Shown one piece after another: positions 17,144-25,789 of a stretch of 64,000 bases of DNA (position 1 is its first letter; each line of letters opens with the position of its first letter). The DNA comes from Brotaphodocola sp003480315 (GTDB lineage Bacteria > Bacillota > Clostridia > Lachnospirales > Lachnospiraceae): NCBI RefSeq assembly GCF_964246085.1, contig NZ_CAXTPD010000006.1; one strand, written 5' to 3'. A program made the position numbers and the translations under genes. A model generated the notes under the pieces. That model saw only the letters and a program-made list of their open reading frames with translations. It did no database searches and was not told the origin of the DNA.

Positions 17144-18331
17144 ATGGCTAACAATAACGAAAAGAAACTGAATGGTACGGTTATCGTCACTTACCGCTGC
17201 AACGCTCGTTGCTCTATGTGCAACCGTTATAAGGCACCTTCTAAGCCGGAAGAGGAAATCAGCATCGAAACTATCAAGAAGTTGCCGAAGATGTACTTCA
17301 CCAACATCACCGGTGGTGAGCCGTTTATCCGTACCGACCTGAAGGATATCGTGCGCGAACTGTACAAGAAGTCTGACCGTATCGTTATTTCCACGAATGG
17401 TTTCTTCACAGATCGTATCGTTGACCTGTGCAAAGAGTTCCCGCAGATCGGTATCCGTATCTCCATCGAAGGTCTGGAGCAGACCAACAATGAGATCCGT
17501 GGCTTACAGAACGGCTACCAGCGTGGTTACGGCACGCTGAAGAAGTTGCGTGAGATGGGCATGAAGGACGTTGGCTTTGGCATGACCGTCCAGGACAAGA
17601 ACGCTCCAGACTTGGTTCCTCTGTACAAGATTTCCAACGAGATGGGTATGGAGTTTGCAACTGCTTCTCTGCACAACAGCTTCTACTTCGTTGAGGCTAA
17701 GAACATCATCCACGACCGTCCGATGGTTGCAAAGAATTTCGAGAATCTGGTCAACGAACTGCTCCGCAGCAATAGCCCGAAGAAGTGGTTCCGTGCTTAC
17801 TTTAACTATGGTTTGATCAACTACATCTACGGCCAGAAGCGTCTGCTGCCTTGCGACATGAGCTTCGATACCTTCTTCATCGACCCGTATGGCGATGTTA
17901 TGCCTTGCAATGGTACCAAGGATAAAGAGGTCATGGGCAACCTGAACAACCAGACTTGGGACGAGCTGTGGAACAGCCCGGAAGCAGAGAAGGTTCGTGC
18001 AAAGGTTCGTTGCTGCGACCGTGATTGCTGGATGATCGGTTCTGTCAGCCCGGCTATGCACAAGTATATCTGGAAGCCTGCTACTTGGGTTCTGGTTCAC
18101 AAGTTTAAGGCTCTGTTCACCAAGCATCCGTACAGCATGTATGAGCTGAAGATTTGCCGTGACTACCGTGATGGCAAAGTCACTAAAGAGGATCTGGATA
18201 AGTGCAGCACCTGCGATATGAACTGCGTGATCAACAACGGTCTGAGTGAAGCTTCTAAGGAGCAGCTGAAGCATAAGACCGGCGAGGAAATCGTGGATGC
18301 TGATATCGCACAGCAGATGGAGACGAAGTGA
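17144..18331 (+). CDS. Radical SAM/SPASM protein in the EPS locus
   Basis: This is a 395-residue radical S-adenosylmethionine enzyme. The C-x3-C-x2-C cluster motif is present near the N-terminus (YRCNARCSMCNRY), with the GGEP motif (NITGGEPFIRTDL) and the TIM-barrel blocks RIVISTNGFF and IGIRISIEGLEQ. The C-terminal half has a SPASM-like set of cysteines: CDMSFDTFFIDPYGDVMPCN, VRCCDRDCW and later CSTCDMNC, which would bind extra iron-sulfur clusters. SPASM proteins often modify peptides, but here the neighbours are glycosyltransferases, so a sugar or lipid-linked substrate is equally possible. Composition matches the preceding GT4 gene. The TGA stop overlaps the ATG of the following glycosyltransferase (ATGA). 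Confidence 0.88.
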   Translation: MANNNEKKLNGTVIVTYRCNARCSMCNRYKAPSKPEEEISIETIKKLPKMYFTNITGGEPFIRTDLKDIVRELYKKSDRIVISTNGFFTDRIVDLCKEFPQIGIRISIEGLEQTNNEIRGLQNGYQRGYGTLKKLREMGMKDVGFGMTVQDKNAPDLVPLYKISNEMGMEFATASLHNSFYFVEAKNIIHDRPMVAKNFENLVNELLRSNSPKKWFRAYFNYGLINYIYGQKRLLPCDMSFDTFFIDPYGDVMPCNGTKDKEVMGNLNNQTWDELWNSPEAEKVRAKVRCCDRDCWMIGSVSPAMHKYIWKPATWVLVHKFKALFTKHPYSMYELKICRDYRDGKVTKEDLDKCSTCDMNCVINNGLSEASKEQLKHKTGEEIVDADIAQQMETK

Positions 18332-19223
18332 TGAGGCTGACAATCTTAACCCCTACTTACAACCGGGGGGGGTACTGCCACAACTGTATGACTCGTTGAA
18401 AAAGCAAACATGCAAAGATTTTGAATGGGTCATTGTAGATGATGGAAGTAAAGATAATACCCAAGAGGTTGTGAAAGCGTGGCTATCAGATTCTGATTTT
18501 CCGATTCGATATTTTTTCAAAGAAAACGGTGGTAAGCATACGGCCTTGAACTATGCAGTTAAGCAAATCGAATCAGAATTGACTTTTATTGTGGATTCGG
18601 ATGATACCTTAACGACGGATGCAGTTGAGACTGTTTTGCGTTATCACAAAAGGTATGAGGATGAAAAGAACATCTGTGGCTATGCATTTTTAAGAGCGTA
18701 TCCTGATGGAAGTGTAAATGGAAAAGAATTTGTTCCGAATGAACGAGTGGCATCATACACAGAAGCCAGAGTGAATTCGGACGACACGATGGCAGATAAA
18801 GCAGAAGTGTTTAAGACGGCGTGTCTGAAAGAGTTCCCGTTCCCAGAATATCAAGGTGAAAGATTTCTTGGAGAAGATATCGTGTGGGTCAGAATGGCAA
18901 GAAAGTACATGATGGTTCACATTAACAAAGCAATTTACGTAGGAAACTATCAGGATGATGGGCTTACGAAAAATAGAAGGCTCAATAATATTAAATCGCC
19001 TATCGGTTGTATGAACAGGGCAAAAGAATTTATGGGACCAGAGTTCAAGAAAAAATATAGGGTGAAAGCTGCTCTACAGTATATCATCTATGGGAAATTT
19101 GCAAACGTGAGTGTTGCAGAAATTTTAAAGAATACGCCGGATAAAAAATTGACATTGTTTTGTCTTATTCCCGGATTGATTTTACAAAAAAGTTGGAAGC
19201 GAAAGTTTTGTTCTAATCATTAA
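18331..19223 (+). pseudogene. GT2-family glycosyltransferase, out of frame at a G8 run (probably phase-variable, OFF)
   Basis: The ATG at 18331 overlaps the radical SAM stop and encodes MRLTILTPTYNR, the classic GT2 N-terminus. At the run of eight G (18365-18372) the frame is lost and a TGA follows at 18397. The next reading frame is open from VLPQLYDSLKKQTCKDF through WVIVDDGS and FIVDSDDTLTTDAVE (the DXD region) to the stop at 19223. One added G (nine in total) restores a 297-residue protein and gives the usual spacing between TYNR and the LP-x-LY motif. This reads as a contingency locus in the OFF state, although a sequencing error in the homopolymer cannot be excluded. In the OFF state the locus lacks one sugar-transfer step. 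Confidence 0.8.
18365..18372 (+). repeat. Poly-G tract (G8) in the GT2 coding sequence
   Basis: Eight consecutive G follow the TYNR-encoding codons. Nine would put the rest of the gene in frame. The surrounding sequence is AT-rich, so the run is unlikely by base composition. Confidence 0.9.
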
Positions 19224-19270
19224 AAAGAGCGGACGTCGTTTCTTATGAGTTGCACTTGGAGGAAAACGTT

Positions 19271-20302
19271 ATGAGAAAAGGCGTCGTCTCGGTGGTTTTA
19301 CCAATCTACAATGTGGAAAAGTATTTAAACCGTTGTGTGAAGAGTGTTGTTAACCAGAGCTATAAGAACTTAGAGATTATTTTGGTTGATGATGGGTCGC
19401 CAGACAATTGTCCAGCACTCTGCGAGGATTGGGCAAAAAAAGATAGCAGAATAAAGGTCGTCCATAAAGAGAATGCCGGACTTGGGTACGCAAGAAATAC
19501 GGGCATTGAAAATGCAACGGGCGAATATATCTGTTTTTTCGATAGTGATGACTACATTGCATTGGACGCTATAGAAAAAGCGTACTCCTGCATTTCTAAG
19601 AATAAAGCGGAAATGGTTTTATTCGGGTTCTGTAATGTAGATTCAAGCGGTAGAACAAAGAAATGCATGATACCGAAAACCCAAAAGAAACTATACTGTC
19701 AGAGTGAAGTTCAAAGTTATGTTTTGCCTAATTTAATCGCACCAGATCCAAAAACCGGAGAAAAAACAAACTTATGGATGAGTGCATGGGCATGTATGTA
19801 TTCAATGGCAGCAATTCAGAGAGAGCAGTGGAAGTTTGTTTCTGAACGGCAGTATATATCTGAAGATGTTTACTCTCTATTATTTTTATATAAAGGCTTA
19901 CAAAGCGTAGCAATATTACCGGAAGCTTTATATTTTTATTGTGAAAATGGAACTTCGCTGACACATGTTTATCGACAGGATCGGTATGACAAAAATAAAT
20001 TTTGCTACGATGCTTGTTTAAATGCTTGTGAAAAACTGAATTATACCCAAGATGTAAAGGATAGATTGGCATTCCAGTATGTTTCAAATATTATTGGAGC
20101 ATTAAAACTAATTGTAACAGCGGACTGCAGCAAGAAAGAGCAAAAAGAGTTTCTGAAAGAAATCGTTACAGATAATCATTTTCAGGCTGTAGTTCAAAAG
20201 ATGAATACAAGCAAAGAGTCACTGCCGAGAAAAATATTGTTTGCTGCGATGAGGAACAAATTGTGTGGCTTTGTTTATAGCCTGATAAAGATAAAAAGCT
20301 AA
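19271..20302 (+). CDS. GT2-family glycosyltransferase
   Basis: This inverting GT-A glycosyltransferase of 343 residues starts at ATG 19271, with GGAGG upstream. An in-frame TTG at 19250 is less likely. The family blocks are clear: SVVLPIYNVEKYLNRCVKSV, IILVDDGSPDNCPALCEDWA, ENAGLGYARNTGIENATGEY and the DXD-type ICFFDSDDYI. The C-terminal half (about 200 residues) is AT-rich and typical of capsule transferases that act on a lipid-linked acceptor. It lies between the phase-variable GT2 and the polymerase. Donor sugar is unknown. Confidence 0.88.
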   Translation: MRKGVVSVVLPIYNVEKYLNRCVKSVVNQSYKNLEIILVDDGSPDNCPALCEDWAKKDSRIKVVHKENAGLGYARNTGIENATGEYICFFDSDDYIALDAIEKAYSCISKNKAEMVLFGFCNVDSSGRTKKCMIPKTQKKLYCQSEVQSYVLPNLIAPDPKTGEKTNLWMSAWACMYSMAAIQREQWKFVSERQYISEDVYSLLFLYKGLQSVAILPEALYFYCENGTSLTHVYRQDRYDKNKFCYDACLNACEKLNYTQDVKDRLAFQYVSNIIGALKLIVTADCSKKEQKEFLKEIVTDNHFQAVVQKMNTSKESLPRKILFAAMRNKLCGFVYSLIKIKS

Positions 20303-21568
20303 ATGGGGCATTTGATTATGGGAGAATTAAAAGTAAACCGAAATGGGTTATTATGTGGCAGTGTAATCTTTTTACAGCTGTTATGGATGCAAACAAAAGT
20401 CTTTTATCCTGGACTAAGTGGACCTGCATACCAACTTCTATATTATATGAAATATATAGGGACATTTACTATTTTCGCTGTTACCATTTCAACTCCGAGA
20501 AGAAGTGGTGTTACAGCGAGGCAAAAAGAGTATATAAGACTTTTTGTTCCACTTTTTATACTGTATTTTGCAGTTGAGATATTATCATTCTTATCAAGTC
20601 CGGTCACGCAGACGTATGGATTTTCATTCGTGACAAGATCAATTGCGTATATTTTGGACAAAGTATGTGTGGTGGTGATGGTTTCTTGTGTATGGCTTTT
20701 GAGAAGGGAAAAGTCAATAGAATGTATATGTAAAGCGTTATTATTTGACGGAGTTCTTATTATATTGTTTGCAATTCCAAGAATAGGAATTGCCGGAATA
20801 TTATATACATTGGGAGAGGTTTTTGGAGTAGCAGAATCACCATCTTCGTTATTAGAAGTTCACGAACTAACATACTGCTTGGGATTGTGTATTATATACT
20901 ATTTGTTTTTTGCAAGAAAGCAGCTTAGATTAAGTAAGTTCGTTCTTTTAGTGTTCCTTTTTATTATAGGCGGAAAGCGTATTGCTTTCGCTGGAATTGT
21001 TGTAAGTGGCATTTTCGCTTTGGTTGTAAGAAAAAAAGGCCTAAAAGAGGGAACGCTTATAGTTGTCGGAACATTAGGGGTAGCAGTATCTTTAGGCTAC
21101 ATTGCCATTCTATATAACGGAGAATTTTTGGCGACTATGGCAACATACGGTATTAATGTCATGGGAAGAGATGCAATTTATTCCTATTTCTTGGCAAGAA
21201 CAGAATTTTCACCAAGTTATCTAGGCTGGGGATTGGCAGGCGTGTCTAAAATGATAGAGAATATGAGTAGAGCCGAAGTTGGAAATATGGTTGTTGTACG
21301 AGGATTACATAACGATATTTTAAAGATATACATTGACTTTGGTTTTTTGGGATCAATTTTATGGTTTGCATATCAATTACTTTACATGCCAATCCAACTG
21401 TTTAAGAAATTAGGAAAACGAGATGCTACACTCTATGTGGCACTGATCATATTTGCTTTTGTTACATATTTGACTGATAATACGGAAAATTATTTCGTGT
21501 TTCAAGTACTGCTTTTCTTAATTCCTTTGACAGCGGGAGCAATAGATATTGAAAATGAGGAGATATAA
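20303..21568 (+). CDS. O-antigen/EPS polymerase (Wzy-like)
   Basis: This integral membrane protein of 421 residues has about ten hydrophobic segments across its length (for example FVLLVFLFIIGGKRIAFAGI, GTLIVVGTLGVAVSLGYIAI, LILPLTAG-like end). A larger hydrophilic loop in the second half ends in GLHNDILKIYIDFGFLGSIL, the conserved H-N-x2-L pattern of Wzy ligase/polymerase proteins. It would join repeat units outside the membrane. Two starts are possible: ATG 20303, immediately after the previous stop, or ATG 20318. Sequence divergence is normal for this class, so assignment rests on topology and position. Confidence 0.8.
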   Translation: MGHLIMGELKVNRNGLLCGSVIFLQLLWMQTKVFYPGLSGPAYQLLYYMKYIGTFTIFAVTISTPRRSGVTARQKEYIRLFVPLFILYFAVEILSFLSSPVTQTYGFSFVTRSIAYILDKVCVVVMVSCVWLLRREKSIECICKALLFDGVLIILFAIPRIGIAGILYTLGEVFGVAESPSSLLEVHELTYCLGLCIIYYLFFARKQLRLSKFVLLVFLFIIGGKRIAFAGIVVSGIFALVVRKKGLKEGTLIVVGTLGVAVSLGYIAILYNGEFLATMATYGINVMGRDAIYSYFLARTEFSPSYLGWGLAGVSKMIENMSRAEVGNMVVVRGLHNDILKIYIDFGFLGSILWFAYQLLYMPIQLFKKLGKRDATLYVALIIFAFVTYLTDNTENYFVFQVLLFLIPLTAGAIDIENEEI

Positions 21569-21570
21569 AA

Positions 21571-22301
21571 ATGGGACTAAAAACATTTGTAAGAAATGTA
21601 GCAAAAAGGATAATGTACCCTAATAGATATTCTTCTGATGCATATATTGGATATTTGAATCGGGGGGGGCAGAAATAGGTTCTGGAACTTTCTTCTATGA
21701 TCCTGTACATGTCATGATAGATGAAGGAAACCTTCCATATATTAAGATTGGAAAAAACTGCAGGATTACAAAAGATGTTATTATTTTGGGTCATGACTAC
21801 AGTTATGCAGTGTTACGCCCAGTGTATCACCGTATGCTACGGAAGGCTGCAATGACGGAAATTGGTAATAATGTCTTTATTGGAATGCGTGCAATTATAC
21901 TAATGGGAACACATATAGGAAACAATGTGATAGTTGGTGCAGGTAGTGTAGTATCTGGATCTTTTCCAGATAATGTTGTAATTGCAGGAAACCCGGCAAA
22001 AGTAATTTGCACTTTAGAAGAGTATTACCAGAAAAATTTAAAATTATTTGAAAATTATGCAAAAGTCACATATCAGGTGAAAAGGAAATATTTAAAAAGA
22101 GAAGTAACCGAAGAAGATATGCACTGGTACAATCAGCTTTGGAAAACAGATAAGGCGGAAGAAATTTATCGAGGTCTTCATGTGGATGGAGACAATAAGG
22201 ATGAAATTATTTCTGATTTGTTGAAAGTAATACCCCAATACGAATCCTTTGATGAGTTTAAAAAAGTCATATCTACATTAAGCTGTGCTGAAAAAACATA
22301 A
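21571..22301 (+). pseudogene. Hexapeptide-repeat acyltransferase, out of frame at a G8 run (probably phase-variable, OFF)
   Basis: The ATG at 21571 (MGLKTFVRNVAKRIMYPNRY) is preceded by GAGGAGA. After codons for GYLN the run of eight G (21662-21669) throws the frame onto TAG at 21676. The neighbouring frame is open from AEIGSGTFFYDPVHVMIDEG to 22301 and holds left-handed beta-helix hexapeptides (IGNNVFIGMRAIILMGTHIG, NNVIVGAGSVVSGSFPDNVV, IAGNPAKVI), as in WcaF/MaaA-type acetyltransferases. Nine G would give 243 residues and the expected YL-x3-G-x2-IG motif. This is the same length defect as in the GT2 gene at 18331, which argues for a biological switch. The OFF state would leave the polymer without this acyl group. 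Confidence 0.82.
21662..21669 (+). repeat. Poly-G tract (G8) in the acyltransferase coding sequence
   Basis: Eight G flanked by C on both sides sit 91 bases into the gene. Nine would restore the full frame. Confidence 0.9.
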
Positions 22302-22328
22302 AATTGATAAAAACTAGATAGGATAGAT

Positions 22329-23576
22329 ATGAAAAATAATTTGAAGAATTGTGTGTGGAAATTACATCATAAGATGAATACAATTCTGTTCCCCTTTGCT
22401 GCAAAGTTTTTTTATTTCTTCCCAGTAAAGAAGAATCGAATAGTAGTGTGTAATTATCATGGAAAAGGGTATGGAGATAATCCTAAATATATTGTAGACA
22501 AAATATTGGAACATAATAAAGATATTGAAGTTGTATGGCTTTTAGACAAATACACTAATAGTGGTGTGGAGTTCCCGGAATCAATCAAAGAAGTACAGTA
22601 CTATACAATGAAATCAATGTATTATTTGGCAACCGCTGCAGTCTGGATTGATAACTGCCGGAAGGATTATGCACCTAAAAAGAAAAAAGAACAACTCTAT
22701 TTGCAGACGTGGCATGGTGGATTAGGCTTTAAGCTAGTAGAAAGAAGATGTGTTGAAGATTTGCCACCTTTTTATCTTAAACACGCCAAAGTAGATGCAG
22801 AAACGACTGATTTGATGTTGTCAAACAGTAAAAAAACGTCTGAAATTATCTACGATATGTTTTGGTACAGTGGAATAATTTTAGAGGCAGGACTTCCGCG
22901 AAATGATGAGCTGTTTAAGGATGTGAATAAGAAAGCGGAAGCAGTACGGGAAAATCTAGGAATTCCTAAAGAGACGCATATAGTTTTATATGCGCCGACA
23001 TTTAGAGATGAATTCAATTTGGCACCATATGATATTAAATTGAATTCTTTTGCAGCAGCATTAGAAAAAAAGTTTGGTGGTAAGTGGATTGGCTTGTATC
23101 GTTTGCACCCGAATATTAAAGCTGATGCATCAAAATTAATGAACTTTAACAAGTGTATTGATGTAACCCGATATGCAGATTCGACGGCGTTATTGAGTGC
23201 CACGGACGTGTTTATTTCGGATTTCAGCAGCATGGTTTTTGATTTTGCACTTAGTAAAAAACCAGTTTTTCTTTATGCAACAGATTATGCGACCTATGTA
23301 AAAACACGCGGAGTGTGGCTTTCATTTGACAACACTCCTTTTCCACACGCCTTTAGTAATGATGAGCTTATGAATGAGTTGAAGAAATTCAATGCAAATG
23401 AGTACGAAACTTCCTTAAAGCGAATGATGGATAATTTTGAAATTAGAGAAACAGGACGAGCCTCCGACATTGTTGCCGGAGTGGTTGCGGATTATATATA
23501 CAATGGAGATTTGGAAAAGGCGTTGGATAAATTTACAGATACAAAAGTTGAACAACGCTATATATCCGAATTATAA
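22329..23576 (+). CDS. CDP-glycerol glycerophosphotransferase family protein (TagB/TarF-like)
   Basis: This 415-residue protein of the family transfers glycerol or ribitol phosphate from CDP-polyols to a growing glycopolymer. Recognisable blocks are NRIVVCNYHGKGYGDNPKYI, LQTWHGGLGFKLVERR (acceptor histidine region), IVLYAPTFRDEFNL, YRLHPNIK and ISDFSSMVFDFALSKKPVFL, the C-terminal donor-binding motif. It is soluble or membrane-associated. Together with the TarI-like cytidylyltransferase at 25006 it points to a polyol-phosphate substituent or backbone in this polymer, resembling teichoic-acid-like capsules. Confidence 0.9.
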   Translation: MKNNLKNCVWKLHHKMNTILFPFAAKFFYFFPVKKNRIVVCNYHGKGYGDNPKYIVDKILEHNKDIEVVWLLDKYTNSGVEFPESIKEVQYYTMKSMYYLATAAVWIDNCRKDYAPKKKKEQLYLQTWHGGLGFKLVERRCVEDLPPFYLKHAKVDAETTDLMLSNSKKTSEIIYDMFWYSGIILEAGLPRNDELFKDVNKKAEAVRENLGIPKETHIVLYAPTFRDEFNLAPYDIKLNSFAAALEKKFGGKWIGLYRLHPNIKADASKLMNFNKCIDVTRYADSTALLSATDVFISDFSSMVFDFALSKKPVFLYATDYATYVKTRGVWLSFDNTPFPHAFSNDELMNELKKFNANEYETSLKRMMDNFEIRETGRASDIVAGVVADYIYNGDLEKALDKFTDTKVEQRYISEL

Positions 23577-23590
23577 GCGGGAGAAAAATT

Positions 23591-25009
23591 GTGGGAAAAG
23601 TTAATCGAGAAAAACAACTTGCAAAAAACACATTAATACTGTCAATAGGAACATTAAGCTCAAAAATATTTACTTTTCTGCTTCTTCCGCTGTATACAAC
23701 TGCGTTAACTACGGAAGATTATGGCAATGTAGATGTATTGCAAACTATTATCAGTTTATTAGTTCCTGTAATTACATTACAGTTAAGTGGTGCTGTCTTT
23801 AGATTTTTAATTGGAGAAAAAGAGCAAGAGGGAAAAGAGGAGGTTATTAGCACTTCGTTTGCAATTGTTCTGATAAATATAGTAGTATTTTGTTTAATTG
23901 CTATAATAGTTAGTCGCTTCTATTCGATACAATATTTTAGGCTTTTTCTTTTTAGCTTTACTGCATCAGCATTGTATCTTATGGCACAAAGTGTGGCGCG
24001 AGGCTTTGGTCATAATGTTACATATTCAATTTGTAGTTTTCTGCTGGTTATTATTTCGCTTATTATCAATATTGTCTTAATAGTTGGTTTGGGCTTTAAG
24101 GGCGAGTCAATTTTAATAGCATCAGGCGTATCAAATCTTGTTGCTGCGATTTTTATCATGCTAAAAGAACAGATATGGAGGTTCTTAGCATTCAGCAAAA
24201 TTAAAGTTGCAAGATTGAAAGAAATGTTGGCATATAGTCTTCCGTTAATTCCAAACGCTATATCTTGGTGGATCGCTAATACGTCTGATAGATTGCTTAT
24301 CCTTTTCTTCTTAGGAAGTTCAAGTAATGGTATATATGCTGCTGCAAATAAAATACCGACAATTTATACAACTATCTATAATGTATTTAATTTGGCTTGG
24401 ACAGAATCGGTTGCGAGAAGTATAGACGACGATGATAAAGAGAAATTTATAAATGGTATGCTAGAGAAAAGCCACAAGTTTTTTGGGTGCTTATGCTTAG
24501 GAATTATATGCTGCATTAGCGTGTTTTTTAACTGGCTGATTGGAAAGGAGTATTCCAGTGCATATAATCATATTTATATTTTGATGATTGCAATATTTAT
24601 AAATTCGTTGTGTGCAATGTATGGGGGAATATTTACAGGATACAAGCAATCCAAAATTATAGGAACAACTACGATGTTGGGAGCAGCAGCTAACTTTGTT
24701 ATCAATCTTGTTGCAATTCGATTTATTGGATTGTATGCGGCATCAATCTCAACGCTTGTATCCTACTTGATTATCATGGCTGTGCGAGCATATTATGCGA
24801 ATAAATTGGTTAAGCTGTCTTTTCCAAAGATGTACTTTGTTCGAATGATATTGATTGGTATCGTTGTAAGCTATGGTTACTTTAAAGCAAGCACTTCTGT
24901 AAATATTGGAATTCTGGCTATGGTGAGTGTTTGGGCGTTCGTGGAAAATAAGAGTTTAATAATTGGCTTCTTGACAGAAGCATTGAAGAAAGTGAGGAAA
25001 TCTAGATGA
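23591..25009 (+). CDS. Oligosaccharide flippase (Wzx-like)
   Basis: This 472-residue integral membrane protein of the MOP superfamily starts at GTG 23591, with GGGAGA upstream. It has about twelve to fourteen hydrophobic segments and the family start TLILSIGTLSSKIFTFLLLP, as well as LPLIPNAISWWIANTSDRLL. It would move the lipid-linked repeat unit to the outer face for polymerisation by the Wzy-like protein. Its last codons overlap the start of the next gene by four bases, so the two are coupled. Confidence 0.9.
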   Translation: MGKVNREKQLAKNTLILSIGTLSSKIFTFLLLPLYTTALTTEDYGNVDVLQTIISLLVPVITLQLSGAVFRFLIGEKEQEGKEEVISTSFAIVLINIVVFCLIAIIVSRFYSIQYFRLFLFSFTASALYLMAQSVARGFGHNVTYSICSFLLVIISLIINIVLIVGLGFKGESILIASGVSNLVAAIFIMLKEQIWRFLAFSKIKVARLKEMLAYSLPLIPNAISWWIANTSDRLLILFFLGSSSNGIYAAANKIPTIYTTIYNVFNLAWTESVARSIDDDDKEKFINGMLEKSHKFFGCLCLGIICCISVFFNWLIGKEYSSAYNHIYILMIAIFINSLCAMYGGIFTGYKQSKIIGTTTMLGAAANFVINLVAIRFIGLYAASISTLVSYLIIMAVRAYYANKLVKLSFPKMYFVRMILIGIVVSYGYFKASTSVNIGILAMVSVWAFVENKSLIIGFLTEALKKVRKSR

Positions 25010-25737
25010 ATATAGCTGTAATATTTGCCGGTGGTGTTGGAAGTCGTATGCACAGCAAGGAACGGCCTAAGCAATTTCTTGAGATGTATAATAAACCTAT
25101 TATTGTACATACACTTGAACACTTTCAAAATCATGCAATGATTGATGCTATTGTAGTTGTTTGCATTGAAAGCTGGATTCCGTACTTAAATAATCTTATC
25201 TATAAATTTCGGCTTGAAAAAGTGAGCAAAGTAGTGCCTGGTGGAGAAACAGGTCAATTGTCAATATATAATGGCTTGAAGGCCGCAAAAGAAGTGGCAG
25301 GAAATGATAAGGCAATTGTATTGATTCATGATGGGGTTCGTCCTTTGATTACGGAAAAATTGATTACAGATAATATAGAATCTGTTCAAAACTACGGTTC
25401 AGCTATAACAACGGCAAAAGTGAAGGAAACAATTCTTGTTGTAAATGAGACAGATTCTTCTATTGATTATGTGCCAAGCAGAAACAACTCAAGAGTGGCT
25501 AAGGCTCCACAATCTTTTTGGCTGGATGACATTCTCTCTGCACATGAAAAGGCTTTGAAAAAAGGAGAGCATAATTGGATCGATTCGTGTACGATGATGC
25601 AGGAATATGGATTTAGAATGCACCTGATTGATGGCCCGAGCCAAAATATCAAAATTACAACACCAGAAGATTTTTATACAATGAGAGCAATTCTTGAGGC
25701 AAAAGAAAATGAACAAATCTATGGATTGGATGATTAA
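25006..25737 (+). CDS. IspD/TarI-family cytidylyltransferase (probable polyol-phosphate cytidylyltransferase)
   Basis: This 243-residue enzyme activates a polyol phosphate with CTP. The N-terminus has the nucleotide-binding loop (VIFAGGVGSRMHSKERPKQF), followed by VVPGGETGQLSIYNGL, VLIHDGVRPLITEKLI, RVAKAPQSFWLDDIL and IKITTPEDFY. IspD itself has the same fold, but position inside the capsule locus and a CDP-polyol-type transferase nearby favour a TarI-like role, making CDP-ribitol or CDP-glycerol-like donors. No TarJ dehydrogenase is adjacent, so the polyol phosphate source is unclear. Confidence 0.87.
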   Translation: MNIAVIFAGGVGSRMHSKERPKQFLEMYNKPIIVHTLEHFQNHAMIDAIVVVCIESWIPYLNNLIYKFRLEKVSKVVPGGETGQLSIYNGLKAAKEVAGNDKAIVLIHDGVRPLITEKLITDNIESVQNYGSAITTAKVKETILVVNETDSSIDYVPSRNNSRVAKAPQSFWLDDILSAHEKALKKGEHNWIDSCTMMQEYGFRMHLIDGPSQNIKITTPEDFYTMRAILEAKENEQIYGLDD

Positions 25738-25789
25738 AATGTAGAAGCTTCACAGTGATGTAAGAAAATCATGGAGGATGAGATACCGT

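Noticed and set aside
15868..17190. 440-codon minus-strand open frame opposite the GT4 gene
   Set aside because: It arises from the codon bias of the GT4 gene on the other strand, which has clear motifs; the antisense protein resembles nothing known.
17504..18343. 279-codon minus-strand open frame opposite the radical SAM gene
   Set aside because: Shadow of a strongly biased plus-strand gene with intact cluster motifs.
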